A stretch of 64,000 nt of DNA, from contig OW569359.1 of NCBI GenBank assembly GCA_937625935.1, forward strand, positions 62,001 to 126,000. Direction: 5' to 3'. A program made the position numbers and the translations under genes. This DNA comes from Tetramitus jugosus. Lineage: Eukaryota; Heterolobosea; Eutetramitea; Acrasida; Vahlkampfiidae. The notes beneath the pieces were generated by a model, which saw nothing but the letters and a program-made list of their open reading frames with translations, had not been told where the DNA came from and made no database searches. Of this stretch, positions 10,153-20,597 are shown piece after piece. The stretch's first letter is position 1, and each line of letters opens with the position of its first letter.

Positions 10153-10408
10153 TGTTGATGGTATTGATAGTGTGATTGTTGATTTGTTGTGTTTGATTTT
10201 TTGATTCTTTGTTTTCACACAAAGATGGAAATTTGTCCGAATCGGCCAATTGTAGCGGAGTCTTGTTCAACTCCGTCAACTTCGAAAACAAGGGGAGGTC
10301 CGATGATGTCCATTGTTCTTGCGTCGAAATGTAAAAACGACATCAAAAACAACAACATTCTCAGCTGAGACACAAAACCCTACACAAAAAAAACAGCTCT
10401 AGCACAGA

Positions 10409-11980
10409 ATGACAACGACAATGGAATCCACTGGTCCATACGATATATCCATCAAACTGAGCATCGCAGGAGATGGAAGTTCAGGAAAAACTTGTCTGCT
10501 CAAACGGTTCATGGACCCAGATGACTACTTTGATCATTCGACGAGGCCGACTCTCGCTGTGGAAGTACTCTCCAAAATTGTCATGATTCCAAAAATGACA
10601 ATGGACACTGAACATGAAGAAACTGGTGATCATGATGGTAGTAGTAATGATAATAGTGGTGGTAATGTGCTGAGAATAAAGACAATTATATGGGACAATG
10701 CAAGTCAAGTCAGATTCCGTCACAATACCATCTCGTTGACCAAGCAGGCCGATGCAGTTTTATTGTGCTTGGATTTGGATGATTTGAAGAGGTTGATTGA
10801 ACAGGGATCTTCTTGTTTTGTTAGTTCTCAGTATGGTGATGATGATGGTGATGTTGTGGATGTGAATGACGATGATGATATTGACGATGGTGAAAATGAG
10901 AGTGAAAATGGAGATTTTGGTGGTGAAAATGTCTCTAGTGAGCTGAATGGATCATTTGTGAACAAGAAGAGCTCTTCTCAGGAGAGTACTGATCTGGATA
11001 CGAATACGAATACGAATAATACATATAGTGAGGATATTAGAACTCCATTGTCACCGTCATTGTCCATGCTTTCAAGTGGTGTGCTCACAAGATTGGAAAG
11101 AAAGCGACTGAGACATTTTTTTGCCGTGTTACGCAAGAATTGGTTGTCTGAGATCTTGTCTGATGACAAGGTGAAGATGGTGGCTGTTGTCGGTACAAAA
11201 ATGGATTTGATTGAACTGGTCAAGAACAGTGGTAGTGGTGGTGATCAAATTCCGACACCCACCAGTACCAGTAGTGATTTCTCAGCTCCAAACTACTGTG
11301 GTCCTATTCCTGCAACGACAGCAGTCAGTGTCATGTCCAAGTATTTGGAGTATTTGGATATATTGTGTGCAGAAGCGTATCCCAATGTGTGCTTCTCATT
11401 TACGGAAACGAGTGCGAAATTGAACTTGAATGTAACTGAACTGTTCCATTCGATTATTGTGAGAAGTTTGGAACGAAAGGAAGCTGAAATGTCACAGCCG
11501 ACTCCCGATGCAATGCGAAGTGATACAATGGATTCTCTGTTGCACTCCAACTCTCTGAACGACCTCTTGTCGTCTGATACGGTAGAATTGGAAGATTTGT
11601 TGTGTGATGAGATCATGTTCAAGGAAGAGGGATTTTTCACAAGATGGTCCAAGCGTCAGTGCAAACTGCAAAGAACAAAGTATGCGGATCCTCCGAGAAT
11701 CTGTCTCACTGTGACTGATCAAAGCAGCAAGAAGAAGGAACTAAAGTTTGATTTGTCGTTTGCAACCTATGCAGAGCACAAAAAATCATCTGGATTGAAG
11801 GTTACCACCAAATGCAGATGCAGAAAGGTGTTCTACATTACGGATGAGAAGCCATTGGTTGTGAACAAGTGGAAAACAAACTTTAAATCAAATGGGTTGA
11901 AGGAATCCGTACCAGATGAAAAATCGAGCTCTCTCATTGGAATATCTACTTCAGACGAAGTTGTGGGAGCACTCATGTAA
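10409..11980 (+). CDS. Ras-like GTPase fused to a PH-like domain
   Basis: A 523-residue protein. The P-loop AGDGSSGKTC is at residues about 20-29; a G4-like GTKMDL and a G5-like FTETSAKLN follow. The G3 motif is degenerate: WDNASQ in place of WDTAGQ. A long acidic, Asp/Asn/Ser-rich insertion splits the GTPase at about residues 145-215. After the GTPase, residues about 405-500 read as a pleckstrin-homology-like domain, with EGFFTRWSKRQCKL at its start and VVNKWKTNF as a C-terminal helix. Family inference: a signalling GTPase recruited to phosphoinositide membranes. No CAAX box, so the PH-like domain may replace lipidation. Confidence 0.7.
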   Translation: MTTTMESTGPYDISIKLSIAGDGSSGKTCLLKRFMDPDDYFDHSTRPTLAVEVLSKIVMIPKMTMDTEHEETGDHDGSSNDNSGGNVLRIKTIIWDNASQVRFRHNTISLTKQADAVLLCLDLDDLKRLIEQGSSCFVSSQYGDDDGDVVDVNDDDDIDDGENESENGDFGGENVSSELNGSFVNKKSSSQESTDLDTNTNTNNTYSEDIRTPLSPSLSMLSSGVLTRLERKRLRHFFAVLRKNWLSEILSDDKVKMVAVVGTKMDLIELVKNSGSGGDQIPTPTSTSSDFSAPNYCGPIPATTAVSVMSKYLEYLDILCAEAYPNVCFSFTETSAKLNLNVTELFHSIIVRSLERKEAEMSQPTPDAMRSDTMDSLLHSNSLNDLLSSDTVELEDLLCDEIMFKEEGFFTRWSKRQCKLQRTKYADPPRICLTVTDQSSKKKELKFDLSFATYAEHKKSSGLKVTTKCRCRKVFYITDEKPLVVNKWKTNFKSNGLKESVPDEKSSSLIGISTSDEVVGALM

Positions 11981-12296
11981 CAATAATAATTGCCACAAAA
12001 GCAATAAAAACAAATACAACGACGTTGAAATTTTTATTTCTCCGCTATAAAAATGTTGATAACTGTCACATTTTTATCGTTAGGCGGTTACTTTTTCGTT
12101 TCTAACAGTTTCCTTGTGGTGACTCGCTGTGAGGTGCCCCTCTTGCCGTGTGAATATAATTGCAATAAGAAATGCATACCTCAAAAAACAAAACAATAAA
12201 AAGGTAGTTCACTCGCACGCTTCCTTTCAAAACACAACCCAATAACGCCCTCGCCCTGTTGCACATCACTCTTGATCACTTGTCTTAAGAAGAAAC
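11981..12296. other. Intergenic, promoter side of the KIX-like gene
   Basis: No gene seen. The first 60 bases are the AT-rich 3' flank of the GTPase-PH gene. The rest holds AT-rich stretches and short pyrimidine runs just before the KIX-like gene. Confidence 0.3.
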
Positions 12297-13223
12297 ATGA
12301 CCGCCATCGCTACCAACGTAACGAAGCAAGAACAACCGCAAGAAGAGCAAGCACAACAGTTCAAAGCGCCCCAGAACATCAAACCAACGTCGTGGAGAGA
12401 TGAGATCTCTGAACACAAGAGAAAAAACTTGTTCAGCAACATGTAAGTTTATTATAGCTAACAACATTTGCTTATCTTTCTTAATCAACCAAGGAGCTAA
12501 CAGTTTTCTTTCAATATCTAATTGTTCTATAGTGTACTAGAACTTCAAAAGAGATGCACTGTCTTACCTCACTATTGTGACGAAGAATGCAAGCGCTCAA
12601 AGTGTAGAACAGATCTCGTGTACGAACAATATGCTTCAAAACTCATTAAGAAGAATTGGAAGACATCTGATTCTTGCCTTGAGTTCCTGAACCGTGTCAT
12701 GAGAGAAATAAAACAATTGGCAATCTCAGGTAGCTTACAGGAGATTCCAACTCACAATAGCACTTTGACCAAGAGCTCTAAAGTGAAAGCGGAAGACTCG
12801 CACGACGTTGTACATTTACTCCGAAAAGATTTCCAGTGCCTTTACAGACATTGTAAGGTGATGGAACGGAAATTAAAGCAAAGGGAACGCACAGAGCAAA
12901 TGATGTTGGATTTGATCGGAATTCTGAGGGAACAAGTCGCAGATCTTCAGAGTCGTGTGCCTGTGAGCGAGACTGTGAAGGTTGAAAAAACGAAAAAGAG
13001 AAGCTTTGATGAAGCTCATTTGGTGGGCGCCGATGAACAAGAAGTCGCTGACATGTGTGGCGGTAATGCTGAGATCTGCACATTCTCAGCCACTTCAAAC
13101 TCTCGCCATCTGAGCGATGAGATAATGGTGGGTCCGCCAAAGAAGAGAGCTCGAACGGCAACATCTGAACAACCAAAGTTGGGATTAGATAAGCAATTTG
13201 TAGAAGTGGATATCAACATGTAG
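12297..13223 (+). CDS. KIX-like domain protein (two exons)
   Basis: Exon 1 is 12297-12442 and exon 2 is 12533-13223 (90-nt GT-AG intron), 278 residues. Joining the exons gives SWRDEISEHKRKNLFSNIVL at about 31-50, followed by a Cys-rich turn and two helices ending LNRVMREIKQL. This resembles the three-helix KIX fold of CBP/p300 and Mediator MED15, with Trp at the start and a Lys-rich third helix region. Residues about 150-200 form a coiled coil (CKVMERKLKQRERTEQ), and PPKKRARTA near the end is a likely nuclear localisation signal. Inferred role: nuclear, transcription-factor-binding adaptor. The KIX call is by pattern only. Confidence 0.6.
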
Positions 13224-13589
13224 GACGTGTATTTGATACTATTTCACACATTAAAGAATCTTCATTTTGACTGGAAATGAACCATTTGTCTTCCTTGCCT
13301 TGTTTGAGTTAAATGCTATCCTTGCATACCATGGAGTATCGGAATTTTATTATTTTCCCCGAAATCTGTCATCAATGTCATCGGACTGATAGGTGCTGCC
13401 CATTGGAAGTAGGTGCCTTTCTTGTTGGGAGCCTTCAACGTCAAACTTTGACGCAAACTGTCATATTCTTTGGCCCTGAAAAAAAAACGACAAACAAACA
13501 AAAGTTACTGTTACCAACCAAAAAGATTCTTCTTCTTGAAACAACCAACAACAACTTTTCCATATATTAACAACAGTAATAATAAAAAA

Positions 13590-14667
13590 ATGACAACAAA
13601 GGGAGGATGCAAAGGTACGTTCACACAGCACATCATCTTCCTCAACGTATCAACTGTTTTTTTAACACACAACCTTTTTTTTGTTCTCTCAACAACAAAT
13701 GATGATTTTCTCTCTACTCTTGGTAATTGAATGAATAGTCGTAGCAGTTGGTGATGGTGCTGTCGGTAAGACTTGTTTGTTGATGGTGTATGTCAACAAT
13801 GAGTTCCCAAATGAATACGTACCTACTGTGTTTGAGAATTATGACACAAATATCAAATTCCAAGAAAATATTGTCAAATTGTCTCTGTGGGATACAGCTG
13901 GTCAGGTATGTTGTTAATTTTATCATTTTTGCCGTTGGTGTCGTAGTAGTCGGGGGATGTAGTTGTTGATGATGGGTTGGTCGATGTCGTTGTTGATGTG
14001 TCGCACATTATACAGCTACTGCGCCACAAAAGCTTTTTTTGTGGTTGGTGTGTCTGCTGCTGTAAATGTGAGTGTAGAAAAAATTGGCGCGCGAGAATAA
14101 GCTTTGACTTGCTATTGTTAATTGTGTATTAGCTTTTAGCTTTCGACCAGCACCCTTCAGTCCCTCCTCCTCCTCACAAACAAATGTTAGTTGATAATTT
14201 TTTCTAACCAAACAACATATATTTTTTCATGTATACAGGAAGAGTACGATAAATTGCGTTACTTGTCCTATCCAAACACCAACGTCTTCCTCGTGTGTTT
14301 CTCCGTTGTCAGCAAATCCTCATTCGATAACATCAAGCTCAAATGGTTAAAGGAGTTGCAAGAGTACAGCGCTGGCACACCAGTGATATTGGTGGGAACA
14401 AAGGTTGATTTGAGAGATGATGAGGCTTACTTGAGTCAGATATCAAAGGATGACATTGTCACAAAGGAGATGGGCGACCAATTGTGTTCAGAAATCAATG
14501 CAAGAGCATATATTGAAACATCTGCTAGATTGGCCACCAACGTGAGTCAAATTTTTGAGAAGGCTGTTGAAGTCAAATTCGCTGGCAATGGAGGCAACAG
14601 CACAACAAAGGCAACGAACAATGGTGCCAACGGTGGTTCAAACGGTGGTTGCTGCACTGTTCAATAG
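13590..14667 (+). CDS. Rho/Rac family small GTPase (three exons)
   Basis: Exons are 13590-13614, 13739-13905 and 14239-14667, giving 206 residues. All canonical motifs are present: GDGAVGKTC (P-loop), a VPTVFENY effector loop typical of Rho proteins, WDTAGQ spanning the end of exon 2, GTKVDL, and ETSAR. A Rho-type insert follows GTKVDL ([15 protein letters not shown]). A Gly/Asn/Thr-rich tail replaces the usual polybasic region, and the protein ends CCTVQ, a CAAX box (CTVQ). Family role: actin and membrane-dynamics switch, prenylated at the plasma membrane. The first exon is only 25 nt, and the intron splits the first beta strand. Confidence 0.93.
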
Positions 14668-15231
14668 ACTTGATTTTATTCAACGTTGTTGTACAAGAAC
14701 AACTCAATCAACAACAACAACAACAATAATAATAAGACACGGATTTTATATTTCTATAGGAATAATTGTACAATGAACAAGATAGTTGCCCTCCCACACC
14801 TCTACTATTGGCACACATGGAGCCTCTCTATTTATTTTTTTTATCGAGATGATTTCTTCGAATGAAAGAGCGAGACAAAAAGATGTGACGAACTGGACAA
14901 CAAAACTTGATTAAAATCACAAAACAATTTTTATAAGGAGCAACTGTTATTATCACCATCACCTACGTTATCTGCATTGTAGAACCAACTGGCTGTTTCC
15001 AGTTGCTCGCTTCACACGTGCTTTCCGAAGTTTCTTATGGGGGCATGCTATCCGTCTCCCTCTTCAATCGTTTTGCTGTTCCTTGACAGCCGTTGTAGCA
15101 TCTACAAATATGGATGTGAGAACTTGCCAAGAACGTTCGAATCCATTTGGCTGTCGGGATTATAAATTCGACAGAACTTCAACTTGGTTGGTTGAAGGAA
15201 CACAAGAAGGAACTGAATTACCAATCGAAAA
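14668..15231. other. Intergenic, 564 bp
   Basis: No gene supported. The first part, with CAACAACAACAA and ATAATAATAA runs, is the likely 3' UTR of the Rac-like gene. The last 200 bases should contain the promoter of the DUF4139-type gene. Confidence 0.3.
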
Positions 15232-17151
15232 ATGAGTGCACAACAACAATCGTCGATGACCTACAATGAACATGAGTTGGATCTGTACACAGACACAAAA
15301 ATCGAATCTGTCACACTCTTTCATGACCGAGCCATCATAAACCGAACCTTTTCAATTCCCCGTTCAAAGTTTTCAACGGCCGAACCCGCCAAAATTACAG
15401 TAAGAGCGCCAAAGACTTTTCTCAGAGATATTTTTGCGTCGACTCTGTGCTTTGACGTTTATCTTCACGCGAGTAACGATGATCATAGCTCTGTATCGAT
15501 CCTTGATCAATTCACGAAAGCTTACAGTGACCAAACAAACAAGGATGACATACATGATGAGAAACAGTACCTCAAGGAGCTAAAGCAGAAGCTAAAGACT
15601 GATGAAGAAGCTCAACTAAAGACAAAAATCACTGGTCTCAAGCATGGTGCATTGGAACAGGCAATGCAGCTAAGAAGAGCTATAGAGAGCAGAGATGGCA
15701 TGAATCAATCTGTTGTTCCTTTTTCACCAAGCTCTGTTACCTATGATGGTCACAAGGATCATGGCAATGATGATGGTGATGATGATACACAAGATACTAC
15801 TACTAACAAGCCACCATTTGTTGGAGGGCTGGTATCTGTCAATTCCTGGACTCACTTTTGTACATATCTAACAGAATTCTCTTCCAGTGTAGAGAAAACG
15901 GATCAACAAATCAATGAATTGAGAAAACAGTTGAAAACAGCGCAAAAAGAGCTAGATGAAGCAAACAAGAGATGGAGAGCATTGAAGGACAAGAGAATGG
16001 AACTGGTGAAGGAAGAATTGAACAAATCGAGACATGTGGTTCGATTTGGTGTTGTTTTAGAGGTATCCATCGATCCTAGTCAAGTGAATAACAACTCTAG
16101 TGACAACAAGGGAGATGAAATATTGTTCCATGTGCACTATCAAGCAAGAAACTGTGGATGGAAGCCCGTATATGATGTGAGACTGTTGTCCAATCAAAAG
16201 TGCTTGTGCATTGATTATTTTGCGTTGATCCAGCAAAAGACGGGTCAGGATTGGCGAGGATTGCGGTCACTGTATTTAACTACAGTTGATCCAACGCAAT
16301 CATCAGGACCAAGTTTCATTGAATCAAAATATTTGGTGGTGAGCGACAGTTCGAACGAAGGATTCCTTACCTCGGTGTTTAGAGTATTTGGTTCCAGAGA
16401 TCGCCATAATCATGATGCTCAAGCATGGGCTGAAAGTGCACCACAGGGCATTCAATCGAGCAGTAATCCAGCTCACTATTTGTTCAAAGTCAAAGCGATT
16501 ACCTCTGTTCCATCTGATGATAGCGAACACAAGGTCCTTTTGGAGAATTTAGAGTTCAGACAATATGAACAACGTCATCACTGTGTACCAAAGATAACAA
16601 CTGATGTGTATATGAGCCTAAAGATCACGAACAATAGCGCAATTCCTATCATGAAGGGAACAATGAACATGTTTGATGGTAATCATAACCTGGGTGGTTT
16701 CTACATGTCAAAATCAATCAATATTGGTGAAGAGTTCGAGCTCTATATGGGTGTTGATAGTGGCGTTCACCTAGAGTATCCGAATCCAAAGAGATTTAAT
16801 TCTGAAAAGGGAAAGACTTGGTTGAGTTGGAGCAAATACAAAAAGTGTCAGGTTGAGAGACGTATCATTGTTCGAAACAGTAAGGCTGAAGCAATCACTG
16901 TTCATGTGGAGGATCAGGTGCCAAAATCTGAAGTGAAGAACATTGCAATCGAGTTGTTACAACCATCGAAAGTGGAGCCAAAGAACAAAGTTGATCTGAC
17001 TTCGAGCAAGAAGGAGATTGTGTTCTTGAACGAAAAGGGCAATCTAGAATGGATCAATTGGGTCATCCAACCAAAACAAACAAAGCAATTCTCTATTCAG
17101 TACACTGTTGAGTGGTCTGAAGATATTCAACTGGATGCCAGCCTACTGTAA
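15232..17151 (+). CDS. DUF4139/DUF4140-type (mucoidy-inhibitor A-like) protein
   Basis: A 639-residue protein with no introns. Residues about 20-85 match the N-terminal DUF4140 pattern (IESVTLFHDRAIINRTF). A coiled-coil region follows (about 110-140 and 220-265, rich in Lys/Glu/Gln), then the DUF4139 beta-rich part from about 285: FHVHYQARNCGWKPVYDVRL, then late motifs FYMSKSINIGEEFELYMGVD and KCQVERRIIVRNS, and NLEWINWVIQPKQTKQFSIQYTVEW at the end. The family is widespread in bacteria, fungi and protists without a settled biochemical role. An acidic insertion at about 180-190 is lineage-specific low complexity. Confidence 0.8.
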   Translation: MSAQQQSSMTYNEHELDLYTDTKIESVTLFHDRAIINRTFSIPRSKFSTAEPAKITVRAPKTFLRDIFASTLCFDVYLHASNDDHSSVSILDQFTKAYSDQTNKDDIHDEKQYLKELKQKLKTDEEAQLKTKITGLKHGALEQAMQLRRAIESRDGMNQSVVPFSPSSVTYDGHKDHGNDDGDDDTQDTTTNKPPFVGGLVSVNSWTHFCTYLTEFSSSVEKTDQQINELRKQLKTAQKELDEANKRWRALKDKRMELVKEELNKSRHVVRFGVVLEVSIDPSQVNNNSSDNKGDEILFHVHYQARNCGWKPVYDVRLLSNQKCLCIDYFALIQQKTGQDWRGLRSLYLTTVDPTQSSGPSFIESKYLVVSDSSNEGFLTSVFRVFGSRDRHNHDAQAWAESAPQGIQSSSNPAHYLFKVKAITSVPSDDSEHKVLLENLEFRQYEQRHHCVPKITTDVYMSLKITNNSAIPIMKGTMNMFDGNHNLGGFYMSKSINIGEEFELYMGVDSGVHLEYPNPKRFNSEKGKTWLSWSKYKKCQVERRIIVRNSKAEAITVHVEDQVPKSEVKNIAIELLQPSKVEPKNKVDLTSSKKEIVFLNEKGNLEWINWVIQPKQTKQFSIQYTVEWSEDIQLDASLL

Positions 17152-17186
17152 ATAAAATAACAACAAAGTACTTGTAATGAATGTGT

Positions 17187-18353
17187 TTATTCACTGTCAA
17201 AGTACAGCTCTTCTGGTGGGTTCTCAGGCAACTCCAATCGACTCTTCACCTCGTAGTCATTAAACAGGAATTGTAAAAACTCTTGACTGACAGCTTCATT
17301 GCTACTATCGCTGTGACTTCCACAGTGAGTCAACGGAGAAGACGACGTGGACAATGATTCTTGCAACAGTTGTTCTCGTTGGTGAAAGTCCAACACCATT
17401 TGTTTCATGATCCGATCAGTCTCTCCAAAATCATTCCAATCCACTCTCCTGACAATTGTTCTGGGCAGTGAGGAATGACTTGGATGCCTCTTGTCCACCA
17501 CATCACCATTACTATTCTTATTATTCTTGTTGTTGTTGTCATGTTCATTGTTCAAATCGAGATGATGATCCAACAGTCTCTGATACTGTCTGTCCAATCC
17601 TTGCAAATAACTCAATGGTATCCCAGATTCACACTCTCTCATTCTGACACGATTGATCCTGTGCAAGCAAACATCTGGTTTCACATCCAAGTAGAGACAC
17701 AGATCAGGATAGGGCAAATCCTTCATCATTTGTCTTCTCATTTTCCAATAGTATTCCATGCCTTGTTTACTAATGTTTCCATCCTCAAAATTCTGTTCAG
17801 CAAACACCACATCAGAAAATATACTTCGATCCAGTATGACACCATTGGAAGATTGTAGTTCTTGTTGTTGGCAGGTGCTGTCATCTGACATCGGAGAATT
17901 GTGTCGGGAATACAACAGTCGGAGTGAACGAATGTAATGAGAGTAGCGGAGTCTGAGCATGTACAGTTGCATGGTCAGGGCATACTTTTTTGGTTGGGCA
18001 TAAAACTTTGACAGGTATGGATTGTCTAGTGCAGGCTCCAAAATGAGTTGATAATTTAGCTTTTGAGCCAATTGAGAGCTAAGGATGGATTTACCAGCAG
18101 AAATGTTACCCTCTACGATGACTAGTCTCTTTTTTGTTTGTTCTGTTTGTTGTGGTTGTGCATGAGTCATTTTATTGTATTGTTGTTGTTGTGGTTGTGT
18201 TGATGTTGTTAGTGAGTGATAATGATGAAAGCTTTGGAAGCGGTGGGAGGAGTTTGGTTGTTGTTGAGAATAAATAGATGGAGTGGTGGTGGTGATGAGT
18301 CGACTTGTTGATCTCAGAGTGATGCTGGTGGTTAATGTGTTATTGATTCTCAT
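17187..18353 (-). CDS. Deoxynucleoside kinase, probably organellar
   Basis: A 388-residue protein using the ATG at 18353. The P-loop VIVEGNISAGKS is typical of the dCK/dGK/TK2 family, followed by LILEPALDNPYL (substrate Glu), VILDRSIFSDVVFAE (DRS motif), LYLDVKPDVCLHRI and an Arg-rich lid (RVRMRECE). The N-terminal 50 residues are rich in Ser, Thr and Arg with almost no acids, which suggests a mitochondrial presequence. A Met nearer the P-loop (MTHAQPQQ) could give a cytosolic form. Role: phosphorylation of deoxyribonucleosides for dNTP salvage. The promoter is shared with the divergent gene at 18525. Confidence 0.88.
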   Translation of the reverse strand: MRINNTLTTSITLRSTSRLITTTTPSIYSQQQPNSSHRFQSFHHYHSLTTSTQPQQQQYNKMTHAQPQQTEQTKKRLVIVEGNISAGKSILSSQLAQKLNYQLILEPALDNPYLSKFYAQPKKYALTMQLYMLRLRYSHYIRSLRLLYSRHNSPMSDDSTCQQQELQSSNGVILDRSIFSDVVFAEQNFEDGNISKQGMEYYWKMRRQMMKDLPYPDLCLYLDVKPDVCLHRINRVRMRECESGIPLSYLQGLDRQYQRLLDHHLDLNNEHDNNNKNNKNSNGDVVDKRHPSHSSLPRTIVRRVDWNDFGETDRIMKQMVLDFHQREQLLQESLSTSSSPLTHCGSHSDSSNEAVSQEFLQFLFNDYEVKSRLELPENPPEELYFDSE

Positions 18354-18524
18354 TTGCTGCGCAGAAAGCCGTTCTGTCCTTCGGCAATTGTGTGTGGCCT
18401 GGGAGCTCCTCAGTTCGACAAATTTTGGGAACGTTAGCGGGTCGGGTATTTTTGTCATGAAAAATTTAACAGTAACAAAAAAGTGCGCCAATCTATTAAT
18501 CCAAGAGTTGATCCTGTCACTACG

Positions 18525-19262
18525 ATGGATCATGGCCACGATGACAACGGGAATCAATCTGTGCAGTATCAACAGTCTCAGGCGCTCATTTTCAGACTGA
18601 AAAGAAGGCATGATGAGTTGACCACAAAAGCTTCGTCCCATTTGCTGATCAATCATCACTTGCGACATCACATGCAAGCTTTGCTCACTCATCAAACATC
18701 CTCCCATGATGCATCTTTACTGCTGCAACAGACATTGCGAATGACCATGAAACAAATTCAAAATTCTCCCTTATTAAAAGAGGAAGAAGAAGGACAACAG
18801 AACAACAAAGACAGTGAGGATCAGAGCTCAATGAATCCAGTCACCAGAGAGAAGAATTACTATGAAAACAGGAGAACGGATCATGAAGAGCTTTTGCACA
18901 CTTTTCAAGAGCTCAATTCTGCTCATAGAACACAAACTCAAAAGTCAATAGAGTCAATCAAGAATCAAGGACTACTGCAAAGGTTGAATCAATTGGATGA
19001 ACAAATTTCGTTGGAAAGGGATGCGGCAATGATTGCTCATTCAAGAGAAAGGATAAGTGAGTTGGAGGAATCAGAGGAAGATATTGTTGCGGGCTCTAGT
19101 GTGGATGACTCTGAGGCAATAGAGAGAAAGGATACATCGATGAACGACATCAAGAAGAACAAGAAGGGAGTTCGATCACAGAAAAAGAAGCGAAAGAAGG
19201 GCACAAAGGGAGATGGATTGTCCATTGTTCCATTGCCAAATGGCTATTTTGTGGTTCAATAA
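18525..19262 (+). CDS. Coiled-coil protein with C-terminal basic patch, unknown
   Basis: A 245-residue protein starting at the ATG at 18525 (MDHGHDDNGN). Most of it is predicted helix or coiled coil (about 20-65 and 120-190, rich in Gln, Glu, Leu, Arg). An acidic stretch (SELEESEEDI) precedes a strongly basic patch (KKNKKGVRSQKKKRKKGTKG), a likely nuclear or nucleolar signal, and the protein ends SIVPLPNGYFVVQ. I do not recognise the family. It is divergent from the deoxynucleoside kinase and convergent with the membrane protein at 19356. Confidence 0.6.
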   Translation: MDHGHDDNGNQSVQYQQSQALIFRLKRRHDELTTKASSHLLINHHLRHHMQALLTHQTSSHDASLLLQQTLRMTMKQIQNSPLLKEEEEGQQNNKDSEDQSSMNPVTREKNYYENRRTDHEELLHTFQELNSAHRTQTQKSIESIKNQGLLQRLNQLDEQISLERDAAMIAHSRERISELEESEEDIVAGSSVDDSEAIERKDTSMNDIKKNKKGVRSQKKKRKKGTKGDGLSIVPLPNGYFVVQ

Positions 19263-19355
19263 TGGGTACTGTTGTGGTTGTATATACAATTTTATTTATG
19301 TACAAATTGGAGGTCAGCATGTAAAGAGAGGATAGAGAGAGATTTGGTCAGCTGG

Positions 19356-20597
19356 TTAGCTCTTTCTTATCTGCATGACATCTTTGTGCATGATACCTGA
19401 GTCGAAAGCAACAGAATGGAGGAAGACCAAGCGAATTGCTGTGCAGAGTAAAGGCACACACAGTTGCAAGTGAAATAGCAACACATTGGAGACCAACACT
19501 GAATTGCCAAGCATCACACCAATGACCCATAGATTGAAGAATAGATTGGCCTTTTGGATTCCCGTAACGAGTTGAACACTTGGATAGTAGATGAGAACGA
19601 GATAATTGAGGAGGACAAAGAACCACACCATCACACTCATCAACATCAAATTTTGATATGAGCTGATTCGAGAGTCAAAGTTACTCATCAATTGTGGGAG
19701 AATACAGAGAGTAATGATGATGGGCTCAACCATGAATAATTTCTTCCAAGTGGAGGGAATTTCATCATTTTCTTTGTAATGATGACCCGGTTCCAAGGTT
19801 GACAGCGACCGAATCTCCTTGACATCAGTATCCAAGCCTTTCTCCTTGAAGTCAGCTAAATATTCCTCTATTTGCTCGCTGGTTAATCCAAACATGCGAC
19901 TTTCAGAGTACTTCATGTAGAAGTCATACAGCGTACAGATAAGCAGTCGTCCAGGTACACCACTCATGAACTCTGCTCCTGCACATATTGGAAGCGCGAA
20001 AATTCCAGCAAGAAAGTAAGGATTCCTTTCGGCTTTGGGTCCAAATTTCTTGTCAGTATCGTCTGACGAGCTGAAGGACATTGGCGGAATCAAAGATTCT
20101 TCATTGTGCCCAAACACTCTTGCCAAGGTACCTACAAGCAAACCGGTGATGATCAATTCCCACCTAGTTGGCAAAAGGAAGGACAGTAAGAAAATGATTA
20201 TATAGATCACAGAGGCAGTTTTGGTGAACAGTCGATCTTCATCGGTGATAACACCCACTTCGTCCCTGGACAAATCTACTACTTGATATATCATTACAGA
20301 GAGCAGAATTACTGAGATGCCAACATGGAAATGATTGCCCAGAGCGAGCCAAAAGAAGGCATCGCTTAGAAAAGAGACATCATGCAACACCTTTGAGATA
20401 GGGCTAATGTGGTAGCATCTATAGATGAGATACTGAACCTTAAAATTTTGGCGACCAAGGTTATTCCTGAGGAACAGAACATCAGGAACCGAAATGATCT
20501 TGGCAATATCTTTCGGAATTATGGAGGCAGTGATGTAGATGGCAACACTTGTCATGACCAGGGCATAAAAGCACACGAGAATAGCAGTTTGAATCAT
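19356..20597 (-). CDS. Multi-pass membrane protein, 413-residue family, copy 1
   Basis: A 413-residue protein of unknown family with about eight hydrophobic segments; the first (MIQTAILVCFYALVMTSVAI) doubles as a signal anchor. Shared features with the two paralogues below include KIISVPDVLFLRNNLGRQNFK after TM1, LVGTLARVFGHNEESLIPP, a loop AGIFALPICAGAEFMSGVPG, and the C-terminal FHLQLCVPLLCTAIRLVFLHS. The 3' third of the gene is nearly identical at DNA level to the copies at 22294 and 25232-26146, while the 5' third diverges. This looks like a locally expanded family maintained by gene conversion. Function unknown. Confidence 0.75.
   Translation of the reverse strand: MIQTAILVCFYALVMTSVAIYITASIIPKDIAKIISVPDVLFLRNNLGRQNFKVQYLIYRCYHISPISKVLHDVSFLSDAFFWLALGNHFHVGISVILLSVMIYQVVDLSRDEVGVITDEDRLFTKTASVIYIIIFLLSFLLPTRWELIITGLLVGTLARVFGHNEESLIPPMSFSSSDDTDKKFGPKAERNPYFLAGIFALPICAGAEFMSGVPGRLLICTLYDFYMKYSESRMFGLTSEQIEEYLADFKEKGLDTDVKEIRSLSTLEPGHHYKENDEIPSTWKKLFMVEPIIITLCILPQLMSNFDSRISSYQNLMLMSVMVWFFVLLNYLVLIYYPSVQLVTGIQKANLFFNLWVIGVMLGNSVLVSNVLLFHLQLCVPLLCTAIRLVFLHSVAFDSGIMHKDVMQIRKS

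Noticed and set aside
7960-10218. PUS7 start at 10218
   Set aside because: That codon is GTG; the first ATG in frame is at 10152.
17187-18707. Longer deoxynucleoside kinase start at 18707
   Set aside because: The extension lies over the divergent coding gene at 18525 and has no mitochondrial-like composition; the ATG at 18353 is preferred.
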